A stretch of 64,000 nucleotides of DNA. It comes from Ichthyophis bannanicus (Eukaryota; Chordata; Amphibia; Gymnophiona; Ichthyophiidae). The number at the start of each line of letters is the position of its first letter. The first letter of the stretch is position 1. The notes under the pieces were generated by a model. That model searched no databases, had not been told where the DNA came from, and saw only the letters and a list, made by a program, of their open reading frames with translations. The stretch covers positions 14,757,080-14,821,079 of the forward strand of contig CM066033.1 in the NCBI GenBank assembly GCA_033557465.1, in the 5' to 3' direction. This document shows positions 30,322 to 43,894 of the stretch, one piece after another. Both the position numbers and the translations under genes were made by a program.

Positions 30322-31871
30322 AATGGATCCAGACATAGCAGTGAGAGAATGGAAATGTTTAATGGTCAACAGAGGAAGAACTGGAAACAGAGGGACCCCT
30401 CCAGAACAGATCCTTCAGCTGACTGTGAAGAAGGTATCGGTAGAGTAACATTGCCAAGAGGGAAAGAAAAAGCTCAAAAAAGAGAGAGACCCAGCACATA
30501 CACTGAAAAAGAGGATAATTCCAATCAGTGTCCAAATTTTCAACAAAGTAAGAGACTTAATGAAGAAGTGAAACCATTTCAATGTACAGCATGTGAAGAA
30601 AGATGCACTAACAAGCCAAACCTGACAGCAGAAAAACGGTTTCATAGTCAAGTCAAGCCATTCCAGGGTACAGAAAGTAAAAAATGTTTTACACACAGGT
30701 CACAACTTAAAATTTATCAGAAATTTCTCAAAACACAGAAGCCATTTGAATTCTTGCAGTGTGATAAAAATTACAATCAAAAAGTTAACTTAATAACTCT
30801 TGAAAGAAACCACACTAGAGACAAACTCTTTAAATGTTCTCAATGTGGAAAATGTTTTAAATCAAAATCACATCAAAGAAGCCATGAAATAATGGATAGT
30901 AGACTGAAACTATTTAAATGTTCTGAATGTGATAAAAGCTTAAAAAAAAAAGTAATCTACAACGTCATGAGAGAATACACACTGGAGAGAAACCATTTAA
31001 ATGTTCTGAATGTGAGAAAAGCTTCACTAATAAAAGCGGTCTACAAAGTCATGAGAGAATACACACTGGAGAGAAACCATTTAAATGTTCTGAATGTGAG
31101 AAAAACTTCACGCAAAAAAGTAATCTACGAATTCATGAGAGAATACACACTGGAGAGAAACCATTTAAATGTTCTGAATGTGATAAAAGCTTCAAACGAA
31201 AAAGTAAGCTACAAATTCATGAGAGAATACACACTGGAGAGAAACCATTTAAATGTTCTGAATGTGAGAAAAGCTTCAAAGAAAATAGTGATCTACAACG
31301 TCATGAGAGAATACACACTGGAGAGAAACCATTTAAATGTTCTGAATGTGAGAAAAGCTTCAGAGACAATAGTGATCTACAACGTCATGAGAGAATACAC
31401 ACTGGAGAGAAACCATTTAAATGTTCTGAATGTGAGAAAAGCTTCACGCAAAAACCTAGTCTACAAATTCATGAGAGAATACACACTGGAGAGAAACCAT
31501 TTCAATGTTCACAATGTCATAAGAGGTTAACAAGTAAAGCTAGCCTAGAAATTCACAAAATTATTCACACTGGAGAGAAGCCATATAAATGTTCTGAATG
31601 TGAGAAAAGCTTCACGCAAAGAGGTAGTCTACAAATTCATGAGAGAATACACACTGGAGAGAAACCATTTCAATGTTCACAATGTCATAAGAGGTTTACA
31701 AGTAAAGCTAGCCTAGAAATTCACAAAATTATTCACACTGGAGAGAAGCCATTTAAATGTTCTGAATGTGAGAAAAGCTTCACGCAAAAAGGTAGTCTAC
31801 AAATTCATGAGAGAATACACACTGGAGAAAACCCATTTAAATTTTCTGAATGTGATAAAGGCTTCAATTGA
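30322..31871 (+). pseudogene. C2H2 zinc-finger terminal exon, frameshifted
   Basis: It would encode a nuclear DNA-binding repressor of the KRAB-ZNF kind. A polypyrimidine-AG acceptor-like site precedes 30322. The exon starts with a linker (GNGSRHSSER, then QRKNWKQRDPSRTDPSADCE) typical of amphibian and reptile finger exons. Several worn fingers follow to about 30945. In an A-run at 30942-30951 one base appears to be missing. The finger frame then continues one frame over, with ten consecutive well-formed fingers of the type [28 protein letters not shown], to a TGA at 31869. The upstream frame instead translates the repeats as [16 protein letters not shown] to 31530, which is a shadow. A KRAB exon is not in the window. 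Confidence 0.8.
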
Positions 31872-33640
31872 AAAAGGAATCTACAAATTCATGAAAGAAT
31901 GCACACTAGAGAAAAACCATTTCAATGTTCACAATGTGATCGAGGTTTGCTACTAAAGCTAGCCTAAGAATTCACACTGGAAAGAAGCAATTTAAATGTT
32001 CTCAATGTGTTAAAAGCTTTACTTGTAAAAGTTGCCTAAAACGTCATGAAAGAGTAAACTCTGGAGAGAAATGATTTAAGTGTTCTGAATGTGATAAATG
32101 TTTCATAGCAAAATTTGATCAGAGAATACATGAACAAATTCATCGGGGATTGAAACCATTTAAATGTCCTACTTTGATAAAAGCTTCAATTAAAAAATTA
32201 GTCTGCAAATGCATGAGAGAATAGACACTGGCGTGTAACAATTTAAATGTTCTGACTGTGATAAAAGCTTAAAGCGAAAAGGTGATCTAAAAACGCATGA
32301 AAGAATACATACTAGAAAAAAATTAGCCATGCTGGTTACATCTTACAAACTCTAGAAGGAAGCTTTTTTGGCACAATGCAAGTACTAGGCTGAGCATTAG
32401 CAGTAAATTTGAGAGACTGAAATCATACTGCACACCCTGGCTTAGAAGTGAGGTTCATGACTGTTATAGTATGTGCAGAACTAGCCCATTTGGAGAAATC
32501 GCCCCGAGAAAAAACATTTAAATATTCACAGTGTGATAAGAGGTTTGCTAACAAAGCTAGCCTAAGAATTCATGAAAGAATACATACTGGAGAGAAGGCA
32601 TCTAAATGTTCTCAATGTATTAAAAACTTTACTTATAAAACTGGCCTAAAAATTCATGAAAGAGTACAATCTGGAGAGAAATGAGTTGAGATCTGAATGT
32701 AATAAACATTTTATATCAAAATCAGATCAAAGAAAGCATGAAATAATTCATAGTGGACTGGAACAATTTAAATATTCTGAATGTGATAAAAGCTTCAATC
32801 AAAAAAGTAATCTGTACATGCATTAAAGAATACACACTGGAGATCCTACTCCACATACCTTGGCTTAGACGTGAGGTTCATGACCATCATGGTATGCGCA
32901 AAACTAATAATTAACAACGCAAATAATCTATGAATATTGTTCCCAAAATGATTTGTTTCTAATTATTCTTTCACCCTAATGATGACACCAAATGCAATTT
33001 GAGAAAAACTCAAACAAATTGAAAAACCTTATATAAAAGAAGGGGAAAGGACCTCAGTTTTGTGCCTTAAATCAAAATTAGGATCCTTTGTTTGGTTCTA
33101 GGTCACTCATCCTCATAAGTCATAAACACCCCTTCACTACAACTTATTTGATTTGATTTGGTTGCAAGCCTATAATCATCAATGCATCAAACAATTTGAA
33201 AACTTATCTTCACAGCTGAAGCTAGTAGTGGTACACTCAATGTGGCTGTGTAGCGCAAGGAAGGCGCTTCAGGAGTGTAACCAAAAGACTCAAAAAAATA
33301 TATAGAAAAGCTGTCATAATCCTTTCTTAATACTAACAAGACTTTTGAAAATCAACATGTTTAAGAATAAAAAGAATAGGATCATATGTTACTTAAAAAC
33401 TGCTATATAGGCTGCTTATGTTAAAAAGTCTCTCTTCAGCGGTCACTAGTATTGAATAACAAATCATGGGAAATAATTTTCACAAATATCACTTGTTAAA
33501 GCCTTTTTAATATGCATAAAACTAATTCATTTAGAGAAACTGCTCGAGGAGAAACCAGTTACATATTCTGAATGTAATAAAAAGATTGCTAACAAAGCTA
33601 GCTAGATGGAGAATTAATGACAGCACACACACTGGAGAGA
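31872..33640 (+). pseudogene. Decaying duplicated finger segments with shared 3' UTR
   Basis: Finger pieces continue after the stop with shifts and losses (31872-32330). A 78-codon open piece follows at 32448-32684 ([27 protein letters not shown]). Remnants lie near 32700-32840 and 33530-33640. A shared non-finger unit with CTGGCTTAGAAGTGAGGTTCATGA-type wording appears near 32340-32480, 32850-32900 and 33790-33950. The exon end plus 3' UTR was therefore duplicated more than once before decaying. Confidence 0.7.
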
Positions 33641-34528
33641 GGTGTCTATTCTAAGTGATTATTCTGTGACTCATGGAGAGGGAGAAGATTCTGAAGCACC
33701 AAGAAAATGTGGCAAAAAGACAGAAATATATCCTATCATTGTGGGAGCCACAAGCTTGATAAAGGAGAACTTCAAGTCACATATTAACAAATTTCCCATA
33801 TATGTTATATCTTATGAACTCCAGAAGGAAACTCTCTTGGCACAATGCAGCTACTAAGGCAAGCGTTAGCAGTAAATCCTAGAGACTGAGTTGATACTTT
33901 ACATACCCTGGCTTAGGAGTGAGGTTCATGAGTGTCATAGTATGTGCAAAAGTAAATAAAACCAAAAAACAATGGGTCAAACAAAACTCAGCACCTCAAA
34001 GGTGCCAAGAACTATATGTGTGTATGTGAAGGGAAAGGTGAGGCATTCACAGGCATCACTTCGGACCCTTAACTGCAGGTCTTTGATCACTTCAGCCTCA
34101 TCATTCGATTCCACCTCCCAACAAATAAGCAATCTTTATATTAACTTAATATGATCTTTGTGAAACATGTTTTAAAACTTCACAAAACCACATTACTTCA
34201 AAATCAGATCTCAAAAGCAAAAACAGAAAGGAGTCACTTATCTTTAAGAAGCATTTCCAAAGCGTCAGGGCAGAAGCAGCACGGCTCAAATATACAGAAA
34301 TCTACTTCAGAGCGGCATATATCCAAAGCTGCAACAAACTTTCAACAGCAAAGGAAACAAAGGGGTATGTTTACTAAAACCCCGGTAATGTGTGGGCCGC
34401 ACTAGTGTGCAGGTGCCATATAAGGAGTGGGCGTTTCTTTCTGAAAAAGAAAAACCGGGATTTAAATATGCGCTAAGGTGCGTGGTCCCCATGTGCGCCC
34501 TGCACATTAGCGCATGAGAAAGCTGCGC
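33641..34528. other. No gene seen; duplicated 3' UTR unit then unique DNA
   Basis: Bases 33790-33950 repeat the unit found near 32340-32480. The rest is AT-rich with short frames only. Confidence 0.5.
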
Positions 34529-35040
34529 GCTGATGTACAAGCAGAAGAGCAGAGCCACAGCACAATGGTTAAGACACTGACCAATGGTGCAGGGATCAGG
34601 TGTTCAATCCCCCTCAGTGCCCAATGAACAAGGCTGGCTGAGGCATTACCTGTTAGGGGTAATATTGTTTTAGGAGGTATTTTAATATTGGGCGGCATAA
34701 GGCGGCACGCTGATATGCAAGTATAGGAACAAAACCACAGCACAGTGGTTAAGACACTGACCAATGGTGCAGGGATCAGGGGTTCAATCCCCCACAGTGC
34801 CCAATGAACAAGGCTGGCTGAGGCATTACCTGTTAGGGGTAATATTGTTTTAGGAGGTATTTTAATATTGGGCGGCATAAGGCGGCGCGCTGATGTGCAA
34901 GTACAGGAACAAAACCACAGCACAGTGGTTAAGACACTGACCAATGGTGCAGGGATCAGGGGTTCAATCCCCCACAGTGCCCAATGAACAAGGCTGGCTA
35001 AGCCATTACCTGTTAGGAGTAATATTGCTTTAGGAGGCTG
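34529..35040 (+). repeat. Tandem 180-bp tRNA-derived SINE-like units
   Basis: Units start at 34529, 34709 and 34889 (CGCTGATRTRCAAG). Each holds a box A-like TGGTTAAGACACTG and, ~33 bases on, a box B-like GGTTCAATCCC, the spacing of a tRNA-type Pol III promoter. A diverged fourth copy lies at about 35286-35400 (GGTTCAAATCCCC). The exact 180-bp period and the near identity of the units show local tandem amplification. Confidence 0.7.
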
Positions 35041-37104
35041 TTTATTTTTATTGTAATTACTACTGCTAGCAAATGCACTCTCAAAGCAGTGTAACATAAG
35101 GTGCCCCATAAGTTCCCCCAGAGGGCACACTTTAAAATGCAGTGTCCGCCACGGCACCCTACAATGTTGCTGAAAGTGTGGCCGATAGGGCGCCATATAG
35201 GGTGCCCTATGAGGCAGGGCAAGGTCAGAGCACTGTTTCTGATGGCAGCACTGTGCATTGTAATGCATAGAAATCTTAAGTAGGTGTGCTGACATGCAAG
35301 GAGGAACAGCAGTGTAGCACACTGGTCAAGACACTGAACAATGGTGCAGGGGTAATGGGTTCAAATCCCCAGTGAATAAGGTTGGCAGAGGTGCATCCTT
35401 TTTCTGCATGCAACTGTACAGCAATCTGTGCTGCCATCTAAAAAGAACCCCAACCTAGTGCCATATCTTAATGCACCTTTTAGGGTGCACCAGAAGGCAC
35501 ATCCTAAACAACCACGTCAGCCAAGGTGAATCATAATGTTTCCCACAGGCCATGTTGAAAGGTTGTCAACTCCCAAGGCACCATAGTAGGCACCCCATAA
35601 GCTGCCTGAATCGAAGGTGTGCCAGAAGATGCTCCAAGGATGTATAGGTGAACTCAAAAACGTTTGCTAAGAGCAATAACATCCCCCAATTTGAATGGCA
35701 AGAGAGGTATGTGCCAAACACACACGTAACCCAAACACTGCACAGAGCAGAAAGGAAAGACAATACAAAAGTAAAAGAAGGACGTAGATCACAGCTGATG
35801 GACCACACAAATCAGCTCCAGCCCATGTGGCAGCTATAAAAATGGACAAACATATTGGGGCTAGCTGTAGCTATGCACAGAGTGATGGTAATGTACCATG
35901 CTATAATGACAGTGTGTGACAGAGGATGGGAAGATGTGTGCAGCAGAGGAGGCTGAAATGGCAGGATAGGTGAAATATCAGGATGACTGTGGAGTAGCAG
36001 TGCTATGCAGAGCACACACACGAGAGGCAACCAGGGAGAGCTGCAATGCAGGAATGTGTAGGAGTGCAGGACGTGGGTTAGCAGCATACACATCAGGGTG
36101 GGATGGCACACAGCTGGCAGACAGAAGATGGACGGAAGGATGGTTCACAACTCAGATGAGGGTACAATGTGCTCACAGCACAAATCTGCACAGATATGAC
36201 TGTCATACTAATGAAAACCACTTCTGCAGGACAAGCATACAAATCAAAGAGAGCAGAGAGGAAGCACACCTACGACCACTACCACAAATGGCAATGCATA
36301 AACCGGTAGGCCACACCACCAACGTGAGCTCATTAGCAAAGGCTGCATACAAAAAGAGTGCAGGGCATCACACAAGACGCCTGCTGGCTGTCAGGACAGG
36401 CAAACCCCCAACAGTAATCATGACCAAATGCACATGCAGATCTGCTGTGTACAGATCAGATCCCAGTCTGTAATTGGGACCAGGGACACATGCACACACA
36501 CAATGAAATGTTCTGCAGTGGATACAGCATGCAAAAGAGGAAAAAAAAACTAAACCCCAAGGGCAGCAGAGGATGCTCTGTGGAGCTGGTTAACAATCAG
36601 GATCAGGACAGGAGAGAACTCAACATGCAAACAGGTGTACCACACACCAGCTGAACCACAGCAATACCAAACCCCCAGGTGCACTGCCATGTAAACACCA
36701 TAAAGTGAGAGACCTATGTAACAGATAATATCTGATGGCTAGGCAGCACAGAGGGCACACCTTGGTGTACAGTGAAGAGAGGGAAGGGTGTGTGTAGAGG
36801 TGATGAACCTGCTGGAACCTAATGGTCCAGTTAGCACAACATAAAAGAAAAAGATAAACCACATGTGGGGATCAAACCTGCAAACTACAGAGTTATAACA
36901 CATGCCTCTAACCACTCCCAGAAACAGCACACTGAGCACAATGCAAAACAAATACCCCAAAGGGAGGGTGTGTATGGGAACCTGTAATACCCAGTGATGT
37001 GGCATATGGCTGGCAGATACACAGCTGCCACCGTACAAGGATGTGAGCACAGGTGGCCCATGTACATGACCAGCAAATCACTAGATACAAGTGTCAATGT
37101 GCTC
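35041..37104. other. No gene seen; CA/TG-rich intergenic DNA
   Basis: A diverged SINE-like unit sits at 35286-35400. Otherwise I see only short frames on both strands and many ACACA/TGTGT words. None of the frames resembles a known protein. Confidence 0.5.
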
Positions 37105-37318
37105 AAAGAGTGGAGGAGTAACCTAGCGGTTAGAAAACTGGCTTGGCCACTAAGCAACCAGGGCTCAATTCACACTAGCACTCCATGTGGCCTTGGGCAA
37201 GTCACGTAACCATCCATTACCTTGGAAGAAAGACCTGACAATCTACATCCAGTGACATTGACAAGAAAACCATGGAGTCTCTGGGTCACAAGGAGTCAGG
37301 ACTGATTCAAAGGCACAC
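37105..37318 (+). repeat. tRNA-headed SINE with RTE-like tail
   Basis: The head has a box A-like TAACCTAGCGGTTAG and a box B-like GGGCTCAATTCAC. The middle has CCTTGGGCAAGTCAC, a word shared by many SINE/LINE families. The tail CCATGGAGTCTCTGGGTCAC with AGGAGTCAGGACTGATTC resembles RTE/BovB 3' ends. The partner LINE family is present at 1-2344. Confidence 0.65.
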
Positions 37319-37865
37319 ATTGCATTGCATGTTTGTCACCATGATCAAGCAGCAAAAGAGATAAATGTCTGTCAAATACATATCTTTATTTGGGTTATTC
37401 ATCACAGATAGTGTAGACAGTGCCATCATAATATCAAGATGAGTGCATCCCTGGTGAAAGACGGAAACACTTTTAGCAGGGCAGCAACCCACATCCTACA
37501 GAAAGGTCACTTGCTTGACCACAAATGAAGGGCAGGAGATATAATGTGCATCGGGTGCATGCTATGCACTGGGCAGCAGGCCCCCACCCCCCACCTGCTG
37601 CTGCATGCCTCAAATGTGTTACTCACATATGAGTGCATGTAGACAGTAAGCGCTGCATGATGTGGACCCAACACACATCCCCTGTCCCTCAAACATATCC
37701 ATCTGGCAACACAGGAGGCAGACAAATGAAAACAGCCTATGTTGTCACAATGTTTTAATGTTAAAAACACACTCTGAAAGTAATGTTTCAGCTCTCACCT
37801 AATGCCTGATCTAGGAATCAAAGCTGCAACAATGTAGACACAAACAATCATCCAAATCACAATGA
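37319..37865. other. No gene seen
   Basis: Unique-looking sequence between a SINE and a LINE end. Only short open frames. Confidence 0.5.
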
Positions 37866-38415
37866 GCATATTTTTTTATTTATTTATTATTTATTATTTA
37901 TTACAAATTCTTATATACCGCGCTATTTAGAATCAGCGCGGTTTACATTGTAACAACATTTGCAATAGAACAAAATCTTTTGCTTACATTAAACAGGGAT
38001 ATTAACTTGGAAGTAACAGGGTAACTATATACATAAGAGACACATGTAGGTTATTTAAACTATATTGTGTAATCGAATTGTAAAGTGTTCATGGAGACTA
38101 TGTAAGATCTTGATGGTGTATTCTTTTAAGTCAGTGGGGTTATGTTGTTGGTATGTCAGATGCTGTGTGAGTGATAAGAGGTGTTTGAAGTGGATGGACT
38201 GAGTCAGTGTGGGTAAAGTGAAGGCAGAACAGGTGATGTTTAATGGCATTTCTGAATTGCGAGAGGTCAGTAATTGATCTTATATGGGGTGGGAGATTAT
38301 TCCAGCACTTAGGAGCATATAGAGTAAATGCTCTGTTTCTTGTTGTTTGAGTACATTTGATGGACTCAGGTGGTATAACAGGTAGCACAGGCACATGAAC
38401 ACAGACAGAATACAA
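37866..38415 (-). pseudogene. L2-like LINE 3' end
   Basis: The minus-strand frame 38140-38415 reads RNRAFTLYAPKCWNNLPPHI and FRNAIKHHLF, the usual L2/Rex-type C-terminal words. The 3' side has GTAAACCGCGCTGATTCTAA-type wording followed by a TTTATTTATTATTTATT run (37869-37902) where the LINE tail ends. Confidence 0.75.
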
Positions 38416-41400
38416 ACTAAACTACCTGCAGAAACCTGCAGAGATAACACCATGAAGGAGGTCCCCCTGCACTGTTTGTTGGGTAGACAGTGTTTGGCCA
38501 CATATAGCATGGTACATGGAATGCACAATTGTAGGAGCACAACGGTCACCCACACTGCCACACTCCAAATATAATGGGGCAATGTGAGTGTCCGTACCGC
38601 AGGGCCTAAACAGGACCGTACAGACGTGCAATGCAAGGTGTGTACATACATGCAGACTGTCACGTCTGCACAGTAAACAAACACAAGAACCAGCATGTGA
38701 AGAGGGAAATGATGGGCAAACATCTTACAAGGAACCACACAGAAGCCATAGGTCCACATGTTGTGTTTCACAAACATAGTCAGTCATATGCACAAGCACC
38801 ATCCACATTCCAACATGATACAGTGATGCCACACATGCACGTAAACACCCTTGGCCCATTGCAAACATCAATCCAGGATGGTGGTGTGCATGAAAGCATT
38901 GTTGTGGCAAAACCTGTATCATGTCCAGGTGGAGAGCAGGTGGACATAGACAATAGGACCACTCCATCGTTGGCCCTATGCCAAAAACATGGCTGTATGC
39001 TTGTGTAGAAAGAAACAGATGAGCGTATCCTGTGTGCCATGTCACACCCATGGCCAAAACTCAACAATAACACAACTGTGTAGGAATGTACCACATACAG
39101 TGTCAATGTCAGTCCCTGCTGCACACGTGGGGATCAATACACAGCGTCCAAAGTGCAAAGTGTATCTGCAATCCAACAGGTCAGGTTAAAACTGTTCTTG
39201 CAACTCTGGGCATGCATAGTCAAGTGTCACATTCCAATATGCCACAGTCCTTGAAAGTTCATGTGTGTCCTCTACAATGAGCAGGACTCCCAGCCAAAGC
39301 ATCACAGCAACAGTGTGTTGGACAGCTCTGTCATGGGGAACGCAGCAGTCCAAGAGTAATACTGTCCATCCCAGTCATGTGTCCCACTCTCAGAGGTCAA
39401 ACATCCAATGGCTCAATTCTCCATAAAAAGTTCCATGGTGTTGTGTCCCCCAACAGGTGGGTGATGGTGATGCCAGATGCACTGTAAGAGATGTGTCCGG
39501 TATGTCCTCTGCCCTGTGTCAGGAGAGGATAAATATTGTTTTGTTAGACACCTTGCAAAAACAGCACAAATTGCAGACCGTTGCACCTTAGGAAATACAG
39601 AAGAAAGGGATGCAAAGGCAAACATTACATGATATCAACATAAAAGAAAACACATTTTGGTGACATCATGAATCGTAAACGCAGACATGGGTGTCACATG
39701 GATATGGTCATGTCCATGCTCATGTCACACAGGCGTCTCACAGCTACACACTAAATGCATCTGTTTCTGTGATCATAGAGGCAACATGACATGCACATGA
39801 GACAAACATTAAATCATCAACAGGTAAAGCCAGATGTAATCCCCCAAATAACAAAGGTGCAACATACCTTGTGTGTGCATCAGGTGTACGTCATTGATCC
39901 CTTGAGCGACTAAACAGCCATATCAGGTCACAGTGAAGGGAGACAATGTCAGCAAAACATGTAGAATCACCATGTCAAGCCACTGTTGATGCATGTCCAC
40001 ATTATGTTGATATCTGAAATAAAATAAAGGTGCTCAACAGTGGTCCCTCAGAACACAAGACACAGTTCTGCTCACAGCACACAACACATGTGGATAATGT
40101 TCACAAGGTAAACAGCACTACGGAAGAGGTAGCACAGTCACAACCGCCCCCCAGGTGCACAGACCCCTCACAGCACATGAGAATGTACTATGCCTGAACA
40201 ATGCATCATCACACAGCCAACCCATAAACACGCACCCACACAGTATGCAAAGTTCAGCGTGCCAGCTGTAACACATGGCCTGTATGTGCACAAGTGGAGA
40301 TTTGTAGACATAAAGGCCCAGTGAACATGCAGTGATACCCTGTTGTTGGCTGATGGTACAATGTTGGGGTAGGGAGCAAGTGTAGGCCACCACCAAAAAA
40401 AAAAAAACCTACACACACATGCAGTTCTGTTGTACATGTCCCAGAGAGAGTGTTGCAGAGGACATACTGGACACAAACACATGGGGATATGTGTGACAAC
40501 AGCAAGATATGGGTTAGGGAGGCATAAGGAAAAAAAGTGAACCACAACAACTGCCCAGTATGACACATCACTGAGGACATGTTTTCCCCCTAACTGCAGG
40601 CACAGACAATGTAGCTGTAGATCCACCTACCCCAGACCACAGCATTTTGGCTGATGTACAGTCACGTGCCAATGCACCACAGCAACAGCATCCTCACAAA
40701 GTATGTCCTGTGCAGTGGGAAACACAAGAGAAACAAACATATGTCATGTTCTAGCTGTGCAACACACACTGCACCTTCCTGTCCCCAGCTTTCAGACCCC
40801 ACAACATCACATACTGACTGACTGTTCACTATCACAATGTACAGATCTCTCACATGTGAGAGGCAGCACGGAGGTGTCAGAGGCTACCTAAAAGTGTCCG
40901 TAATCTCTCTGTCCCCTCCCTTACCTCTCTGTTGTTGTACACACAGGTCAATAGAGGTGTCTGCTCCCACCATGTTTCTGCCTCACCCCAAAGTCACAAT
41001 ATTATCCCGGGTACACCATATTGCCAACAATGCCCCCTCTCCGTGTTTACTGTTGTCCCAATGTTGTCTTTTAACCCACTGTCAATTGCTGTAACACATG
41101 GAAATATGCAGGCACACCTCCTGTATCCACTGGCCAAATACATATCCTGGTGTGTACATCTCATACCTTGAATAATATAGACAGCTGTGTGCTGATGATG
41201 TGCACAAATAGCTGACAATGTCTGTGTCACGTCAGCAAAACCACAGCCCCATGTCTGCTTGTGACCTGACCATGATGGCTGCACGTCATCCCACTGTGTG
41301 TCAGTGTGAATGTCAAAGCATGGATAGCCTATATGTGCACCTTAAAAAAATAACTCTCACCTAAGTCTGTGTGTGTATGCGGACATAACCCTCCCTTGCT

Positions 41401-42273
41401 AGGGTCCGCAAGGTAGTTGTTGATATGGACTGTACTCTCCTGCCCTACACACATACACAGCCTGTAGCTGAGACATGATGGCATATGTTGAGATAGCATC
41501 AGCTAGATATGCCATGTCCTCCCTGAAAAACCTGGTAAAACACAAGCCACCCACACATTCAGCGCTCCACTTGCCTACTGTAACCCACCCCTTTCTGATC
41601 TGCGCCGGATCACCTCTGTATGTGTGTACAGATGCAACACTGCACTGAAGGGCTATTCTCCCACAACAAAATGTAGCAATGATACTCCCCCTGGCTGGAC
41701 ACTGCACAGGTCCCCATCCTTTACCATATCCATGTCAGGGCTACGTGATGACCTATACATTCAGGCACACTGTGGGGTTGCATTAACACCCCTCATGAAT
41801 AGCTAATACCATCATGAAAAACTAGTACTAAGCATGTGTATTGTGCTATGTATGACATGTGGCGCCACACATAAGAAACATACACACATAGCCAGCTGAC
41901 AGGAGCATAACACCCACCCAAGCAGCTCAAACTTGTACAATATAACCACACCCCGCTGGACAACTGTCCCCAAACATGGTCTGCCCTTCCACTGTGAATA
42001 CCGCACCATATGCCTGCCACTGTGCTCCACCCATAGCATCACAACAATTAACTGTGTTTGCACAGCAGCTGCTATCACAACCAGCCACTAACTGGGAATG
42101 TGACCCCCAAAACCTCCCACAGGCGTAAGAACACCCACCCACATCATCCACCACCCCCTGCTGTTGTGCCCTGCCCACATTGTTTGTCGCACACTCATGC
42201 CTATATGTGACGTTGGGATTGTCAGTTAAATTTCAATGCAGTGTGGCATCCGAATGATATCTTTACAGAAACA
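38416..42273. other. No gene seen; CA/TG-rich DNA 3' of Harbinger transposase
   Basis: Many short frames occur on both strands and none is recognisable. An A-run lies at 40396-40407. Part of this stretch may belong to the Harbinger element, but I could not find its terminal inverted repeat. Confidence 0.45.
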
Positions 42274-43164
42274 TCAACCTTTATAACCATTACACACATA
42301 GAAAAACACATGTAGGTGGGAAGATAGGCAATACGTACATGAGAAGATCTCTGCGATCAACCTCCGCCTGACCGCTGTGCCCTCCCATGTGTCACCACTG
42401 GCACGTACAGGGGGGCACGTTGGATCATCCTCCAGATCCTCATTAATCTCTGCAGGGATATCGTGCCTGAGAGCAATGTTGTGCAGGATGCAACAGGCTA
42501 TGATTATCTCTGCCACAGTCATTGGCATATATTGTAAGGCCCCGCCTGTCCTATCCAGACACCTGAAGCGACTCTTCAACACGCCAAAGGTGCGCTCTAT
42601 GACAGAGCGGCTGGAGGCATGGGCCTCATTGTACCTCCGCTCTGCACGTGTCCGTGGCTGACGCACAGGGGTCAGCAGCCAGGGGCGACACTCATATCCT
42701 GCATCACCTGCAGAAAGAAATGTTGCATGTGAATGCAGGAGTTCATGTTCACCAAAATTGACACATGTTTAGACGTTAGAAACAAATGCACAACACATCC
42801 TGAGAGAAACATATGACAGCACAACTATTCAGTTCAGAAAAATAGACATATGATGACAGAAAAGGACCACATGGCCTATGGAGTCTGTACACCCATGGCA
42901 AAGACTACAACAGTCCCATCTATACCTTTAGAGATCCTCTGTGTGTGGCACATGCGTATTGTAATGCAGTTAGTGTCCTCATCTCTACCACCCCACTGTG
43001 AGACTATACCAGCGATCCACTGATCACAGGTTCAAAGTATATGTCAGAATAGTAACCAAGAAAAAACATGCTGTCATTTGAAGGAGGCCCACACCCAAAA
43101 CATGTATGCCATGGAGGTCTGGCAAAGTGTAAACCATATCACTTCTATACACCCTGTCCACTAA

Positions 43165-43665
43165 GGTCTACATATCAAGATTGAGCAGTCTGTCTCCATA
43201 TGCTGTATACTGCTGACCACCAATTGTTTCAATAGCCATCCTCTGCACTGTTTCCATCCTGTTCACATCCTTTTGAAGGTGCGGTCTACAAAATTGCACA
43301 CTGTACCCCACATGAGTTTGCACCAAGGACATATACAGAGGCAGAGTACCTTCATGTGTATCTACTACCAATACCTCTCTGTATGCACCCACGTAGCCCC
43401 CCTGCTTTTCCCGTCACCTTTCCATAATGGTCAGCTACATGAGGATCGGCAGACAAAACGACGCTAGGTCCCGCTCATCTACAGTGGCCAAAGGTACTGC
43501 ACCCCCTATACTGTGTTGCACCCCTGGTTTGACGCAGCCAAGATGCGTGACCATACATATGCAAACATGTCAGCTCAGCTGGAAAGCTCCAGAACATCCA
43601 ACAGATTTTTCTAGACCCCTCCTCATGTTATCTAGTGCCTCCTGGGTGACAACTCCAGTGAGTGT
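43165..43665 (-). mobile_element. CR1/L2-type LINE fragment in transposase intron
   Basis: The minus-strand reading YSVQFCRPHLQKDVNRMETV is nearly the same as the LINE at 14132-14260. Sequence to about 43665 matches the stretch before it. Inserted after the Harbinger element was in place. Confidence 0.75.
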
Positions 43666-43894
43666 GTGAACCTAAGACACACATGACAAGGGTTATTTGT
43701 ATGGATTGGCAATAACATAAACGTTACATGACATACAAAAGCTAGCAGACAATTAACCAGCATCACAGGTGGATGTGAAGGGCACCACCCCCCCCCCCAA
43801 AATCACATGTGGGCAGTTGGCAAACACACACACTAGGAGGGATCCAGCACCAGGACAGACATATGCACACGGGCGTAGTCACATGAACACCATG

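Noticed and set aside
30960..31530. Repeated peptide [16 protein letters not shown] in a 393-codon frame
   Set aside because: It is the out-of-frame translation of the C2H2 finger repeat; the neighbouring frame gives standard [16 protein letters not shown] units.
34740..34800. Functional tRNA gene
   Set aside because: Box A and box B words are present, but no acceptor stem or full cloverleaf can be drawn, and the unit is tandemly repeated.
34507..35322. 271-codon minus-strand frame with repeated TILPLTGNASASLVHWAL units
   Set aside because: It is the translation of 180-bp (60-codon) SINE-like tandem units; the period is a multiple of three, so openness carries no weight.
38416..42273. Several 80-165-codon Cys/His/Val-rich minus-strand frames
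   Set aside because: They arise from CA/TG-rich DNA, match no family, and occur in several overlapping frames.
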